Positions 1 through 9,226 of a stretch of DNA of 53,342 nucleotides are shown here, piece by piece. The stretch lies in assembly GCA_023664345.1 (NCBI GenBank), contig JAMPFQ010000016.1, positions 1 through 53,342 of the forward strand. Direction: 5' to 3'. The notes under the pieces are model-generated. The model was not told the DNA's origin, made no database searches, and saw only the letters and a program-made list of their open reading frames with translations. Position numbers and translations under genes: made by a program. How positions within the stretch are numbered: the stretch's first letter is position 1; every line of letters starts with the position of its first letter. Source of the DNA: Lachnospiraceae bacterium (GTDB lineage Bacteria; Bacillota; Clostridia; Lachnospirales; Lachnospiraceae).

Positions 1-49
1 CAGAGGACTGAAAATCCTCGTGTCACTGGTTCGATTCCGGTTCTGGGCA
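1..49 (+). tRNA. tRNA-Phe (GAA), 5' truncated by the window edge
   Basis: Only the anticodon arm, variable loop, T arm and 3' acceptor strand are inside the window. The anticodon stem (3-7 with 15-19) encloses the loop CTGAAAA, so the anticodon is GAA. The T stem is 25-29 paired with 37-41 around TTCGATT. The 3' acceptor strand is 42-48 with discriminator A49. No CCA is encoded. The 5' half lies upstream of the window. Confidence 0.93.
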
Positions 50-112
50 TTTTTCATGCAGAAAATTGTATGATATTGCTGTGGACTGAGGGGATCCTGA
101 TATTATGGCTCT

Positions 113-134
113 GAAAGAAAAGTTTCTTTCTTTT
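113..134 (+). terminator. weak A/T-rich hairpin with T-run after tRNA-Phe
   Basis: GAAAGAAA (113-120) and TTTCTTTC (123-130) are a perfect inverted repeat with a 2-nt spacer, followed by TTTT. It sits between the tRNA and the next gene's promoter. The all-A/T stem makes it a weak candidate. Confidence 0.4.
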
Positions 135-159
135 AGTGCTATTTTTTTGCAGTAAATCA

Positions 160-168
160 TGCTATAAT
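160..168 (+). promoter_or_regulatory. extended -10 promoter of the L,D-transpeptidase gene
   Basis: TGCTATAAT matches the extended -10 consensus (TGn plus TATAAT), about 50 nt before the ATG. No good -35 is visible, as expected for extended -10 promoters. Confidence 0.5.
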
Positions 169-218
169 TCTTCTGTATATTATGATAATGATAATCTTTG
201 AGATATTGGAGAAGTACC

Positions 219-1916
219 ATGAAACAGGAAAAAGTTAAAAACAAAGAAGAAAATATGGAAGAAAGTACGGGACTTGCCGAAGAGCAGCCGACAGATAAGA
301 GTAAAAGCACAGAGGATATTTTGCGGCAGACGGAACAGATAAAGAATGAAGATACTGCAAAAGATCAGACGGCTGTAAAGGAAGATGCCAAAGATGATGG
401 GATAAACCCGAAGGCAACGGGAAAGAGGAAAAAGATTCTGGTACCGATAGTGATCTTGCTTGTCTTAATAGCGGTCTGCGGCGGTATATACAGCGTGACG
501 GCTTTTTCCTATAAGGACAGATTCCTACCGGGAACATGGGTCAATGGTATCGACTGCACGGAACTGGAGAGTGCGCAGGTGGCGGGCATGCTGGAAAATC
601 AGCTGCGGACATACCATCTGGAAGTTCTGGGACGGGACTGCGCAAGCGGCACTCCGGGAACTTTACTGGGACAGCTTACTGCAGAGGATATTTCTCTGAC
701 ATACGGCGCAGACAGCAGGAGAGCGGTGGATGATCTTCTGGCGGAACAGGATATCTTTTCATGGCTGTACCGCAGATTGTCCGACAATACATATTCCTTT
801 AACCTGGTTCAGGGTGTTGCTTATGATGAAGAGCAGTTAAAGAGCATAGTGAACGGCTGGGAGGCATGCCGATCCGACCACATGACAGCGCCCCGGGATG
901 CCTATATCAGTGAGTATTCCGATACTTTGAAAGGCTATGAGGTCATTCCTGAGGTGGAAGGAACAGAATTGAATGTCCAGCAGCTTTTGGAATTGATGAA
1001 TGCAGCGATCCTTTCCCAGGAAACTTCCCTTGATGTGGAAGCGGCAGGATGTTATGAGGAACCGACAGTCAGGCAGGACGCGGTCGAATTGAAACAGCCT
1101 GTGGAAACGGTCAATAAATGGCTCGGCGCAAAGATCATCTATGACTGGAACGGCGCGGAAGTAGTGGTGGACACGGAACTTTTAAAGGAATGGATCACCA
1201 TGGAAAAGGACGGTCCGGTACTGGATGAAGCAGCCGTGGCAGCGTTCGTGAAAGAACAGGCAGAGGAGAACGATACTTACGGAAAAAGAAGAAATTTCGT
1301 GACTGCTCTTGGCGTGGAGTTGTCCCTGCCCAGTGGCTATTACGGCTGGCAGACAGACAGGGAAGCAGAGACAGCGGGACTGATCGAAGCAATCCAACAG
1401 GGGAGAACCCTGTCGCGGGAGCCTGTATATGCCAGCATGGCCAGACAGAAAGGTAAGAGCGACATCGGCAGTTCTTATGTGGAAGTGGATCTTACCCATC
1501 AGCATCTTTATCTTTATGAGGATGGAGCGGTCATATTTGAGACAGATTTTGTGTCAGGCAGTATGTCTTCCACCCCTGACTGCGTGACGCCGGAGGGAGT
1601 TTTCGGTATCAGTTACAAGACCACCAATGCCGTTCTGCGAGGCGCTGATTATGAGACTCCGGTGAATTACTGGATGCCTTTCTATGGAAATTACGGGCTG
1701 CATGACGCTACCTGGCGCGGTGAGTTTGGCGGACAGATTTATATCACGAACGGATCTCATGGATGCGTGAACCTTCCTCTGGGCTCGGCGGCAACCATAT
1801 ATGAACATGTATCCACAGGCTTTCCTGTCATCTGTTACTATTATCAGGTAGATCCGCTTGCCGTCCAGCCTCCGGCAGAGGAGGAGTGGTATGATGATAG
1901 TGATGATGAGGAGTGA
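219..1916 (+). CDS. membrane-anchored L,D-transpeptidase (YkuD family)
   Basis: A 565-residue enzyme predicted to form 3-3 peptidoglycan cross-links or attach proteins to peptidoglycan. An acidic, Lys/Glu-rich cytoplasmic N-terminus is followed by one membrane segment (about 71-95), a middle region resembling the peptidoglycan-binding domain usually paired with YkuD, and a C-terminal YkuD domain (about 425-545). The catalytic motif SHGCVNLP is at 513-520, with nucleophile Cys516 and an upstream His in YGLHD. The ATG at 219 is chosen because GGAGA lies 6 nt before it; the in-frame TTG at 198 has no ribosome binding site. An acidic tail (DDSDDEE) ends the protein. The next gene begins only 5 nt after the stop. 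Confidence 0.9.
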   Translation: MKQEKVKNKEENMEESTGLAEEQPTDKSKSTEDILRQTEQIKNEDTAKDQTAVKEDAKDDGINPKATGKRKKILVPIVILLVLIAVCGGIYSVTAFSYKDRFLPGTWVNGIDCTELESAQVAGMLENQLRTYHLEVLGRDCASGTPGTLLGQLTAEDISLTYGADSRRAVDDLLAEQDIFSWLYRRLSDNTYSFNLVQGVAYDEEQLKSIVNGWEACRSDHMTAPRDAYISEYSDTLKGYEVIPEVEGTELNVQQLLELMNAAILSQETSLDVEAAGCYEEPTVRQDAVELKQPVETVNKWLGAKIIYDWNGAEVVVDTELLKEWITMEKDGPVLDEAAVAAFVKEQAEENDTYGKRRNFVTALGVELSLPSGYYGWQTDREAETAGLIEAIQQGRTLSREPVYASMARQKGKSDIGSSYVEVDLTHQHLYLYEDGAVIFETDFVSGSMSSTPDCVTPEGVFGISYKTTNAVLRGADYETPVNYWMPFYGNYGLHDATWRGEFGGQIYITNGSHGCVNLPLGSAATIYEHVSTGFPVICYYYQVDPLAVQPPAEEEWYDDSDDEE

Positions 1917-1921
1917 TAAAG

Positions 1922-2482
1922 ATGTCAGAGCCAGTGAGAAAACGCCGCACGGCAAAACAGGCGGAAGACTGGAAAAGGGCGCTTGAACGTCACAGAGAGA
2001 TACAGCGGCTGATCCGGGAAAATGCTCCCGATATCCTGCAGTCAGCCAATTTCCGCAGGACCAGGCAGCATATCCAGCATGGGGATGTGACGGTCAATGA
2101 GCATGTGATGAATGTGGCAAGGTACAGCGTGGCGCTCAGTGACAGGCTTCACATTTCATGCCACCGGAAAGAATTGATCCGGGGAGCGCTGCTCCATGAT
2201 TATTTCCTTTATGACTGGCATGAGCCTCATAAAGTGAACCCATTGAAGCTGCATGGCTTTTTTCACCCGGGCATTGCGCTGGCAAACGCGATGAAAGAGT
2301 ATGACCTGACGGATCGGGAAAAGGACATCATCAGAAAGCATATGTGGCCTCTGACAGCAGTGCCGCCCATGTGCAGGGAAGCCTGGATCGTTACAGCGGC
2401 GGATAAGTACTGTTCGCTGATGGAGACCATACACATTCACAAAGGGCACGGTGCGCTGTTGCCTAAATTAAGGGAACGGTAG
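1922..2482 (+). CDS. HD-domain phosphohydrolase-like protein
   Basis: A 186-residue protein with an HD-superfamily metal site: H53 and H61 (HGDVTVNEH), the His-Asp pair at 92-93 (LLHDY), H100, then a later conserved His in IIRKHMWP and an Asp in ADKYCS. HD proteins hydrolyse nucleotides or phosphoesters; the substrate cannot be read from sequence. The ATG at 1922 has GAGGAG 8 nt upstream. An in-frame GTG at 1913 would overlap the previous stop but has no comparable ribosome binding site. It probably shares a transcript with the L,D-transpeptidase gene and the decarboxylase 1 nt downstream. Confidence 0.8.
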   Translation: MSEPVRKRRTAKQAEDWKRALERHREIQRLIRENAPDILQSANFRRTRQHIQHGDVTVNEHVMNVARYSVALSDRLHISCHRKELIRGALLHDYFLYDWHEPHKVNPLKLHGFFHPGIALANAMKEYDLTDREKDIIRKHMWPLTAVPPMCREAWIVTAADKYCSLMETIHIHKGHGALLPKLRER

Positions 2483-2483
2483 A

Positions 2484-3932
2484 TTGGAACATTTATTTGA
2501 TAAACTGGAGGAATATGGGCGGAGTGATATTTATCCCTGCCATATGCCCGGCCATAAGCGCAGACCCTGGGGAAAGCTTCCGGAGGAAATGTTTCTCCGG
2601 GATATTACGGAGATAGACGGATTTGACAACCTGCACCAGCCGGAGGGGATCCTGCGGGAACTGCAGGAGCAGGCCGCCGCCCTTTATGGCGCGGAGGAAA
2701 GCTTTTATCTGGTAAACGGCAGCACTTCTGGAATCTTGAGCGCGGTCAGCGCGGCGCTGCCTGAGGGCGGTTATATCCTGATGGCCAGGAACTGCCATAA
2801 GGCGGCTTATCATGCCGCATATCTGAGAAATCTGACCGTATCATATCTGTATCCGCCTCTGATGGCGGAGTATGATATCATGGATGGGATCTCGTCGCAA
2901 CAGGTGGAGGAAGCCCTGGAGCGGGAGCCGGCTATCGGTGCGGTTCTGATCGTCTCGCCCACCTACGAGGGGAGGATCTCCGATATCAGGCGGATCGCGG
3001 AAACCGTTCATAAAAGGAATATTCCGCTGATCGTGGACGAGGCTCACGGTGCGCATCTTGGATTTTCGGCGGATCTTGCGGAAAACAGCTGCAGGGCCGG
3101 TGCCGATCTGGTGATCCACAGTGTGCATAAGACGCTGCCCGCGCTGACTCAGACGGCTCTCCTGCATGTGAACGGCAATCGGGTAGACAGGGCGCTGTTG
3201 CGCCGGTTTTTACATATTTATCAGTCCAGTAGTCCATCCTATCTGTTGATGGCAAGTATTGACAACGCACTGCAATATGTGGAGAAAGCAGGGGCGGAGG
3301 CCTTTGCCGCCTTTGCGGGAAATTACAGGAAACTGCTTGCGGATCTGGCAGCATGTAAGCACCTGCGCTTTCTGCCTCTGGAGAGGGAAAAGCAGGATAT
3401 CGGGAAATTGCTGATATCCACAAAAATGACAAATATGTCAGGAAAAGGCTTGTATGATATCTTACTGAAACGATACCATATACAGCTGGAAATGGCGGCA
3501 GAAACTTATGCCCTTGCCATGTTCACCGTGAATGACGCGGAGGAGGGCTATGAGCGGATGCGGACGGCGCTTCTGCAGATTGACGGGGAAATGGATGCTT
3601 CTGAGGAAGCAGCGTATCCTGAGGAACTGAATCCTGAGGCTGGTGTAGGATGTCCGGCAGAAATATGTCCCGTGGGGACACTTCATCCGGTGCCTCTGGC
3701 CTGCGCGTGGGATATGAAAAAACGGTATGTAGAACTGCAGGACAGCGTGGATCAATGTGCCGGTGGATTTGTGGAGTTATACCCGCCGGGGATTCCTCTG
3801 CTGGTTCCGGGAGAAAGGATCACTGCACAGCTGGCGGAAGATATCCGCCGTTACCTGAAAAAGGGGTTGAATGTGCAGGGTCTGCGGGTGGATGAAAGAT
3901 CAATGCGGATCTGTATCCTTGAAAAGGAATGA
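2484..3932 (+). CDS. Orn/Lys/Arg decarboxylase-type PLP enzyme (YaaO-like)
   Basis: A 482-residue fold-type I PLP enzyme of the Orn/Lys/Arg decarboxylase major-domain family. The family start CHMPGHK is at about 19-25, the small-residue PLP phosphate loop is NGSTSGI, the Asp-Glu motif is VDEAHGAH, and the Schiff-base lysine is Lys216 in SVHKTLP. The C-terminal domain carries a VELYPPGIPLL motif typical of the family. The start is TTG, 1 nt after the upstream stop, with AAGGGAA in front. Length fits the short YaaO class rather than the about 700-residue inducible decarboxylases. Firmicutes often place yaaO next to the yaaR-holB block, as here. Substrate (Lys, Arg or Orn) is not determined. Confidence 0.85.
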   Translation: MEHLFDKLEEYGRSDIYPCHMPGHKRRPWGKLPEEMFLRDITEIDGFDNLHQPEGILRELQEQAAALYGAEESFYLVNGSTSGILSAVSAALPEGGYILMARNCHKAAYHAAYLRNLTVSYLYPPLMAEYDIMDGISSQQVEEALEREPAIGAVLIVSPTYEGRISDIRRIAETVHKRNIPLIVDEAHGAHLGFSADLAENSCRAGADLVIHSVHKTLPALTQTALLHVNGNRVDRALLRRFLHIYQSSSPSYLLMASIDNALQYVEKAGAEAFAAFAGNYRKLLADLAACKHLRFLPLEREKQDIGKLLISTKMTNMSGKGLYDILLKRYHIQLEMAAETYALAMFTVNDAEEGYERMRTALLQIDGEMDASEEAAYPEELNPEAGVGCPAEICPVGTLHPVPLACAWDMKKRYVELQDSVDQCAGGFVELYPPGIPLLVPGERITAQLAEDIRRYLKKGLNVQGLRVDERSMRICILEKE

Positions 3933-3989
3933 TCATTGCTCGCGAGAATAGAAAGCCGCTTATGCAAGAAGCGCAGAAAGGTGATTGAC

Positions 3990-5405
3990 ATGAGAAAAAC
4001 AAAAATTATCTGTACCATAGGACCTGCCAGTGAGAGTGAGGAGAGGCTGCGCGAACTGATGCTTGCGGGAATGGACGTGGCAAGGTTCAATTTCTCCCAT
4101 GGAACTCATGAACAGCAGGAAGAAAAGTACCGGCGTGTCCTGAAAGTGCGTGAGGAACTGGGGCTTCCGGTGGCCACGCTGCTTGACACCAAGGGGCCGG
4201 AGATCCGCCTGAGGGACTTTGAGGGCGGCAGGGCGGAACTGCAAGCGGGGCAGCGGTTCGTGCTGACTACAGAGGAAATCCCGGGCACTTCCGAGAGGGC
4301 GTCTATTTCCTATAAAAACCTGAAAAACGATATTTCCGTGGGAACTACCATTCTGATCGATGATGGACTGATCGAGATGAAAGTGGAGGAGATCTCCGGT
4401 GAGGAAATCGTGTGCAGAGTGGTGAACGGCGGATACGTTTCTGACCATAAGGGAGTCAATGTGCCCGGCGCGGTCCTTTCCATGCCTTATATCAGCGATG
4501 TGGACAAGGCGGATATCCTGTTCGGCATTGAGATGGGATTTGAGTTCCTTGCGGCGTCCTTTGCAAGGACAAAAGAGGATATTGAGGAGATCAGGGGGAT
4601 TCTGAAAGAGCATGGCAGCGATATGAAGATCATTGCCAAGATCGAGAACATGCAGGGAATCCAGAACCTGGAGGAGATTCTGGAAGTTTCTGACGGCATC
4701 ATGGTGGCAAGGGGAGATATGGGCGTGGAGATTCCTTTAGAAGAGGTTCCCGCTTTTCAGAAGAAGATGATCAGGATGGCAAATGCCCGTGGAAAGCATG
4801 TGATCACGGCTACCCAGATGCTGGAGTCCATGATCAAGAATCCCAGGCCTACCAGGGCGGAGGCAACGGATATCGCCAACGCGATCTATGACGGAACCAC
4901 GGCCATCATGCTTTCCGGGGAGAGCGCCGCAGGGCTGTATCCCGTGGAGGCGGTGAAGACCATGGCAAGGATCGCTGTCAGCACGGAGAAGAATATCGAC
5001 TATCGTGACAGAATGAAGCAGCATGACGAGGGAGATAAATCAGACATTACCATGGCGATCGCGTATGCTACCTGCACCGCTGCGGCCGATCTGAACGCTG
5101 CGGCCATCATCACTGTCACCATGTCCGGATTTACGGCAGAGGCAATCTCCCGGTTCAAGCCCATATGTCCCGTGATCGGATGTACCGTCAACGATCGGGT
5201 CTGCAAGCAGCTGAACCTGCTCTGGGGCGTTGCCCCGCTGCTCATCGGGCGTAAGGAAAGCAGTGACGAACTGTTCACAGCGGCGGTGGCAGAGGCAAAG
5301 AAAGCAGGCTATGTAAAGGCAGGTGACAGGGTGGTCATAACCGCGGGTGTACCTCTGGGCATGGCAGGCACGACAAATATGATTCATGTGGTCGAGGTAG
5401 AGTAA
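3990..5405 (+). CDS. pyk: pyruvate kinase
   Basis: A 471-residue pyruvate kinase making ATP and pyruvate from PEP and ADP in glycolysis. Visible motifs: N-terminal KTKIICTIGPAS, substrate-site ARFNFSHG, LLDTKGPEIR, AKIENMQGI with the catalytic-region Lys, VARGDMGVE and ATQMLESM. Length equals the classic form without the extra PEP-utiliser domain found in Bacillus Pyk. The ATG at 3990 has AAAGGTG about 7 nt upstream; a longer in-frame ORF from 3936 adds an unconserved extension. It sits between the decarboxylase and a guanylate kinase-like gene 2 nt downstream, so it is probably cotranscribed. Confidence 0.96.
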   Translation: MRKTKIICTIGPASESEERLRELMLAGMDVARFNFSHGTHEQQEEKYRRVLKVREELGLPVATLLDTKGPEIRLRDFEGGRAELQAGQRFVLTTEEIPGTSERASISYKNLKNDISVGTTILIDDGLIEMKVEEISGEEIVCRVVNGGYVSDHKGVNVPGAVLSMPYISDVDKADILFGIEMGFEFLAASFARTKEDIEEIRGILKEHGSDMKIIAKIENMQGIQNLEEILEVSDGIMVARGDMGVEIPLEEVPAFQKKMIRMANARGKHVITATQMLESMIKNPRPTRAEATDIANAIYDGTTAIMLSGESAAGLYPVEAVKTMARIAVSTEKNIDYRDRMKQHDEGDKSDITMAIAYATCTAAADLNAAAIITVTMSGFTAEAISRFKPICPVIGCTVNDRVCKQLNLLWGVAPLLIGRKESSDELFTAAVAEAKKAGYVKAGDRVVITAGVPLGMAGTTNMIHVVEVE

Positions 5406-5407
5406 AA

Positions 5408-6007
5408 GTGGGCAGGATCGTATATCTTATGGGGAAAAGCTCATCAGGAAAAGATACCATTTTTAAGCGTCTTCTGGCGGACAGGGAACTGGGATTGAAG
5501 ACCATTGTCCCATACACCACCCGGCCCATCCGCAGAGGGGAACAGGACGGACTGGAGTATTTTTTTACGGATGAGGACGGGTATCGGGAACTGAAAGAGA
5601 GCGGCAAGATCATTGAAGAGCGCACATACCGGACTTTTCAGGGGCTTTGGCGGTATTTTACGATTGACGACGGGCAGATTCGGTGGGATGGTCAGAACTA
5701 TATCATGATTGGGACGCTGGAGGCTTATCTGAAAATGAAGGAATATTTTGGAGAGGACAGGATGCTGCCCGTTATGATAGAATTAGAAGACGGCATCAGG
5801 CTGGAACGCGCTCTGAGCAGGGAACGGAAACAGAAACCGCCTCAATACGAGGAGATGTGCCGCAGATTCCTGGCGGACAGCGAGGACTTTTCGGAAGAAA
5901 AGATCCGGGAAGCGGGTATCCGCCGCCGCTTTCAGAATGACGACCTGGAACGATGCCTGGCAGAGATCTCCGCGTACATAAACAATGCGGGAAACATGCC
6001 GATATAA
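5408..6007 (+). CDS. guanylate kinase-like protein
   Basis: A 199-residue P-loop kinase of the guanylate kinase family (GMP + ATP to GDP + ADP). The P-loop is GKSSSGKDT at about 9-17; the GMP-binding stretch is TTRPIRRGEQDGLEYFF at about 37-53. The P-loop SSSGKD departs from the usual SGVGKGT, so this may be a paralogue of the housekeeping Gmk rather than the only copy. GTG start 2 nt after the pyk stop suggests translational coupling. In Bacillus the matching slot before yaaQ/yaaR holds thymidylate kinase, another small nucleotide kinase. Confidence 0.8.
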   Translation: MGRIVYLMGKSSSGKDTIFKRLLADRELGLKTIVPYTTRPIRRGEQDGLEYFFTDEDGYRELKESGKIIEERTYRTFQGLWRYFTIDDGQIRWDGQNYIMIGTLEAYLKMKEYFGEDRMLPVMIELEDGIRLERALSRERKQKPPQYEEMCRRFLADSEDFSEEKIREAGIRRRFQNDDLERCLAEISAYINNAGNMPI

Positions 6008-6017
6008 ATTATGGATA

Positions 6018-6140
6018 ACAGCCTCAGAACGAAAGTCCAATGTGCCAAAGAATGGCTCATAAAAGAAATTCCCAGCTGCGATCTTTGCAGAGGAAATTTC
6101 TTTCAGGCAGGGGTGATATCGTGAAGAGATGGAACTGGAA
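6018..6140. repeat. palindromic intergenic repeat, family A (copy 1)
   Basis: This gap shares its architecture with 14774-14916: ACAGCCTCAGAACG (6018-6031), AAAGAAATT (6062-6070), CAGCTGCGATCTTTGCAG (6073-6090, itself a near-hairpin), GAAATTTCTTT (6093-6103) and GAGATGGAACTGGAAT (from 6125). AAAGAAATT and the following AAATTTCTTT are inverted, so the element can fold into a long nested hairpin. It ends just before the ribosome binding site of yaaR. Confidence 0.7.
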
Positions 6141-6155
6141 TAGGAGGGCAAGTTC

Positions 6156-6596
6156 ATGGAGATCAAGGTAGGCCAGGTGAACCAGCCGGCGCCGATGGAA
6201 CATGTACAGGCTGATCAGCCTACGGATGGTTCCTTTAAATTTATGCTTGCCAGCCATGTGGAAGAGGCGGAACTTCAGGCGAGATTGCAGTCGCTGATGG
6301 AGGAGATCACCATGCAGGGTGACAAGCTTGCCAAACGCCGTGACGTAAAAGATATGAAGCACTACAGGGGGCTGGTAAAGGAATTTATGAACGAGGTAGT
6401 GACCAGATCCCATTCCTTTTCCAGGGAGAATTTCCTGGACAGGAGAGGACGCCACAGGGTATATGGCATCATACGCCTGGTGGATGAGAATCTGGATCAG
6501 CTGGCCCAGGAACTGATGAAAGATGAGAAAGACAATCTTGCGATCCTGAATAAGATCGGCGAGATTAGAGGACTGCTCCTGGATATATTTACTTAA
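6156..6596 (+). CDS. yaaR: YaaR family protein (DUF327)
   Basis: A 146-residue helical, highly charged protein resembling YaaR/DUF327. Recognisable family stretch: [44 protein letters not shown] in the C-terminal half. Biochemical function of the family is not established. Placement directly before holB and then ricT is the conserved Firmicutes order. ATG 6156 has AGGAGGG in front. A palindromic repeat occupies the 148-nt gap to the preceding gene. Confidence 0.85.
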   Translation: MEIKVGQVNQPAPMEHVQADQPTDGSFKFMLASHVEEAELQARLQSLMEEITMQGDKLAKRRDVKDMKHYRGLVKEFMNEVVTRSHSFSRENFLDRRGRHRVYGIIRLVDENLDQLAQELMKDEKDNLAILNKIGEIRGLLLDIFT

Positions 6597-6631
6597 GGAA
6601 ACGATCCAAAGAACAAAAGAGGGGGATGGCG

Positions 6632-7627
6632 ATGGCGAGATTTCAGGACATCATCGGACAGGAACAGATCAAAGAGCATATGCACAATGCCCTTATCACA
6701 GGGAAAGTTTCCCATGCGTATATCATCAATGGGGAAAAGTCTTCCGGCAAGGAATTTATCGCCAGAGTGTTCGCCATGGCGCTGCAGTGTGAAAGGGGCG
6801 GAGCGGATCCCTGCCAGGAATGCCATTCCTGCAAGCAGGCGCTTTCCGGCAATAACCCCGATATCATACGAGTGATGCATGAGAAGCCCAATACCATCAG
6901 TGTGGATGATATCCGCGTGCAGGTGAATAACGATGTGGCAATCAAGCCTTACAGCAGTCCCCGGAAAGTGTACCTGATCAATGAGGCGGAGAAGATGACC
7001 GTGCAGGCCCAGAATGCGCTGTTAAAGACGCTGGAGGAGCCGCCGGAGTATACGGTGATCCTGCTTCTGACAGCCAATGTGGATTCCCTGCTCCCCACCA
7101 TATTAAGCCGCTGTGTGGTGCTGAACATGAAACCGGTGGCGGATGAACTGGTAAAGAAATTTCTGATGCATCAGATGGAAGTACCGGATTATAAGGCAGA
7201 GGTCTGTGTGGCCTTTGCCCGAGGCAATATCGGAAAGGCGAAAGCGCTGGCTTCCAGCGAGGACTTTGAGAATGTGAAAGCGGAAGCGCTGTCCCTTTTA
7301 AAATATATCCGTGAGATGGAACTGAGCGAGATGATCGCCGCCATCAAGAAGATAACGGAGTATAAGCTGGAGATCAATGATTATCTGGATATCATTGCCA
7401 TCTGGTATCGGGATGTGCTGCTCTTCAAGGCTACCAATGATGTAAACCATCTGGTGTTCCGGGAGGAGATCCAGTCCCTGAGAAAGACGGCACAGCACAG
7501 CAGTTATGAGGGAATAGAGAACATTATCGACGCCCTGGAGAAAGCAAAACGGCGTCTGGATGCCAATGTGAATTTCGAACTTACCATGGAGATGCTGATG
7601 CTGACCATCCAGGAAAACAGCCGATGA
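6632..7627 (+). CDS. holB: DNA polymerase III subunit delta'
   Basis: A 331-residue clamp-loader subunit (delta'), an AAA+ protein that helps load the beta sliding clamp on DNA. Walker A-like loop NGEKSSGKEF lies at about 33-42, followed by a zinc module with Cys ligands in CERGGADPCQECHSC (about 50-64), Walker B-like VYLINEAEKM, LLKTLEEPPE and the SRC motif (ILSRC). ATG 6632 is preferred over the in-frame ATG at 6626 because the GGGGG ribosome binding site (6621-6625) is at proper distance only for 6632. A terminator-like hairpin follows. Confidence 0.93.
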   Translation: MARFQDIIGQEQIKEHMHNALITGKVSHAYIINGEKSSGKEFIARVFAMALQCERGGADPCQECHSCKQALSGNNPDIIRVMHEKPNTISVDDIRVQVNNDVAIKPYSSPRKVYLINEAEKMTVQAQNALLKTLEEPPEYTVILLLTANVDSLLPTILSRCVVLNMKPVADELVKKFLMHQMEVPDYKAEVCVAFARGNIGKAKALASSEDFENVKAEALSLLKYIREMELSEMIAAIKKITEYKLEINDYLDIIAIWYRDVLLFKATNDVNHLVFREEIQSLRKTAQHSSYEGIENIIDALEKAKRRLDANVNFELTMEMLMLTIQENSR

Positions 7628-7640
7628 TGGTAATTGTAGT

Positions 7641-7666
7641 AAAAAGCCTGAAAACAGTGGCTTTTT
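7641..7666 (+). terminator. intrinsic terminator after holB
   Basis: AAAAAGCC (7641-7648) pairs with GGCTTTTT (7659-7666) around a 10-nt loop, ending in a T-run 14 nt after the holB stop. ricT may therefore have its own promoter in the remaining 117 nt, which also contain a perfect 12-nt palindrome GCGCATATGCGC at 7698-7709. Confidence 0.7.
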
Positions 7667-7783
7667 CAGAAAAAGTGTGTTAAAATGACAGTCGGTGGCG
7701 CATATGCGCTGTCGGCTGTGTTTGTATGGCTGTCAACGGACGGCCCATGATAATGAGGCGTGGAACGCCAGTGAGGTGGATAG

Positions 7784-9226
7784 ATGACAAGAGTGATAGG
7801 AGTAAGATTTCGCACAGCGGGCAAGATCTATTTCTTTGACCCGCTGCAATTTGAGATAAAGCGCGGCGACCATGTGATCGTGGAGACCGCCAGGGGCATC
7901 GAGTATGGCACGGTGGTATCCGGCGTTACCGAGGTGGAGGACGAGAAAGTGGTGCAGCCCCTGAAGCCCGTGATCCGCATTGCCAACCAGCGGGATATGG
8001 AGCAGGAGGCGGGCAACAAAGAGAAAGAAAAGGAAGCCTACAAGATCTGCCTGGAGAAGATCCAGAAGCATGGTCTGGAGATGAAGCTCATCGATGCGGA
8101 ATATACCTTTGACAATAATAAGGTTCTCTTTTATTTTACCGCGGACGGGCGTATCGACTTCCGTGAACTGGTAAAGGATCTGGCCAGCGTCTTTAAGACC
8201 AGGATCGAACTGCGCCAGATCGGCGTTCGCGACGAGACCAAGATCGTGGGGGGGATTGGGATCTGCGGACGTCCCTTATGCTGCCACAGCTACCTTTCGG
8301 ATTTTGTTCCCGTGTCCATCAAAATGGCGAAAGAACAGAATCTTTCCCTGAATCCCACTAAGATCTCCGGCGTCTGCGGCAGGCTGATGTGCTGTCTGAA
8401 AAACGAGGAAGAGACTTATGAGGAACTGAACCGCAGGCTGCCCGGCATCGGCGACTACGTTACTACGGACGACGGCCTGAAAGGGGAGGTACAGAGCGTC
8501 AATGTACTCCGCCAGCTGGTCAAGGTAGTGGTGGATATGGGGGATGAAAAGGAGATCCGCGAATATGAAGTGGGCAGGCTTGCCTTTAAGCGGAGACATG
8601 GAAAAAAAGAGAATGTGGAACTCTCCAAAGAGGAGTTAAAGGAACTGGAACGGCTGGAAGAGGAAGAAGTCCAGGAGATCCAGGAAAGCGGAGACAGGCA
8701 GGCTGATGGTCAGCGTCGTGGCGGCGATCATCAGGAGAGACAGCGGGAGGAGCGGCGTCAGGACAACGGCCAGTACCGCGGAGGCCGCCGTCAGGAAAGG
8801 CATCAGGAGAGGCATTTCCAGGAAAATGTCCAGCGTCAGGCCGATCAGGAGGGACAGCAGGAGAGTTTGCGTCAGGAGGATGGCCAGCGCAGAGGAGGCC
8901 AGGAGCGTCAGGACAGCCGTCAGAGACAGGACAGGCCCTATAATCGCCAGCGTCAGGACAGACAGGACAACCGCAGACAGGACGGCCAGCGTCAGGAGGG
9001 ATATCAGCGCCGTGATAACCGCGATGGTCAGCGCAGGGATGGCCAGGAGCGCCAGGATAACCGTCAGCGTCAGGACAGGCAGTACAACCGCCAGAGACAG
9101 AACGATCACAGGCAGGAGGGGCAGCGCCAGGAAGGATATCAGCGCCGTGACCACAAGCCCAGATATCGTCATGATACCAGACCCAGACAGGAAGGAAGAC
9201 AAAGGCAGGATGACAGTCAGTCTTAA
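7784..9226 (+). CDS. ricT: RicT/YaaT (PSP1 domain) with long Arg/Gln-rich tail
   Basis: A 480-residue protein. Residues 1 to about 275 are a complete RicT/YaaT with the PSP1 C-terminal domain. In Bacillus, RicT acts with RicA and RicF (the Y-complex) to steer RNase Y mRNA cleavage and affects sporulation and competence. Two Cys clusters, GICGRPLCCHSYL (Cys from 161) and GVCGRLMCCL (about 195), match the Fe-S ligand cysteines of the family. From about 305 to the end is a low-complexity tail built from short RQ/ERQDN/RQYN units, about 175 residues beyond normal family length. GAGGTGG precedes the ATG. The 3' end overlaps trmN6 by 17 nt. Confidence 0.9.
   Translation: MTRVIGVRFRTAGKIYFFDPLQFEIKRGDHVIVETARGIEYGTVVSGVTEVEDEKVVQPLKPVIRIANQRDMEQEAGNKEKEKEAYKICLEKIQKHGLEMKLIDAEYTFDNNKVLFYFTADGRIDFRELVKDLASVFKTRIELRQIGVRDETKIVGGIGICGRPLCCHSYLSDFVPVSIKMAKEQNLSLNPTKISGVCGRLMCCLKNEEETYEELNRRLPGIGDYVTTDDGLKGEVQSVNVLRQLVKVVVDMGDEKEIREYEVGRLAFKRRHGKKENVELSKEELKELERLEEEEVQEIQESGDRQADGQRRGGDHQERQREERRQDNGQYRGGRRQERHQERHFQENVQRQADQEGQQESLRQEDGQRRGGQERQDSRQRQDRPYNRQRQDRQDNRRQDGQRQEGYQRRDNRDGQRRDGQERQDNRQRQDRQYNRQRQNDHRQEGQRQEGYQRRDHKPRYRHDTRPRQEGRQRQDDSQS

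Noticed and set aside
7698..7709. GCGCATATGCGC palindrome as an operator before ricT
   Set aside because: A single short palindrome with no second copy or clear promoter overlap is not enough to call a regulatory site.
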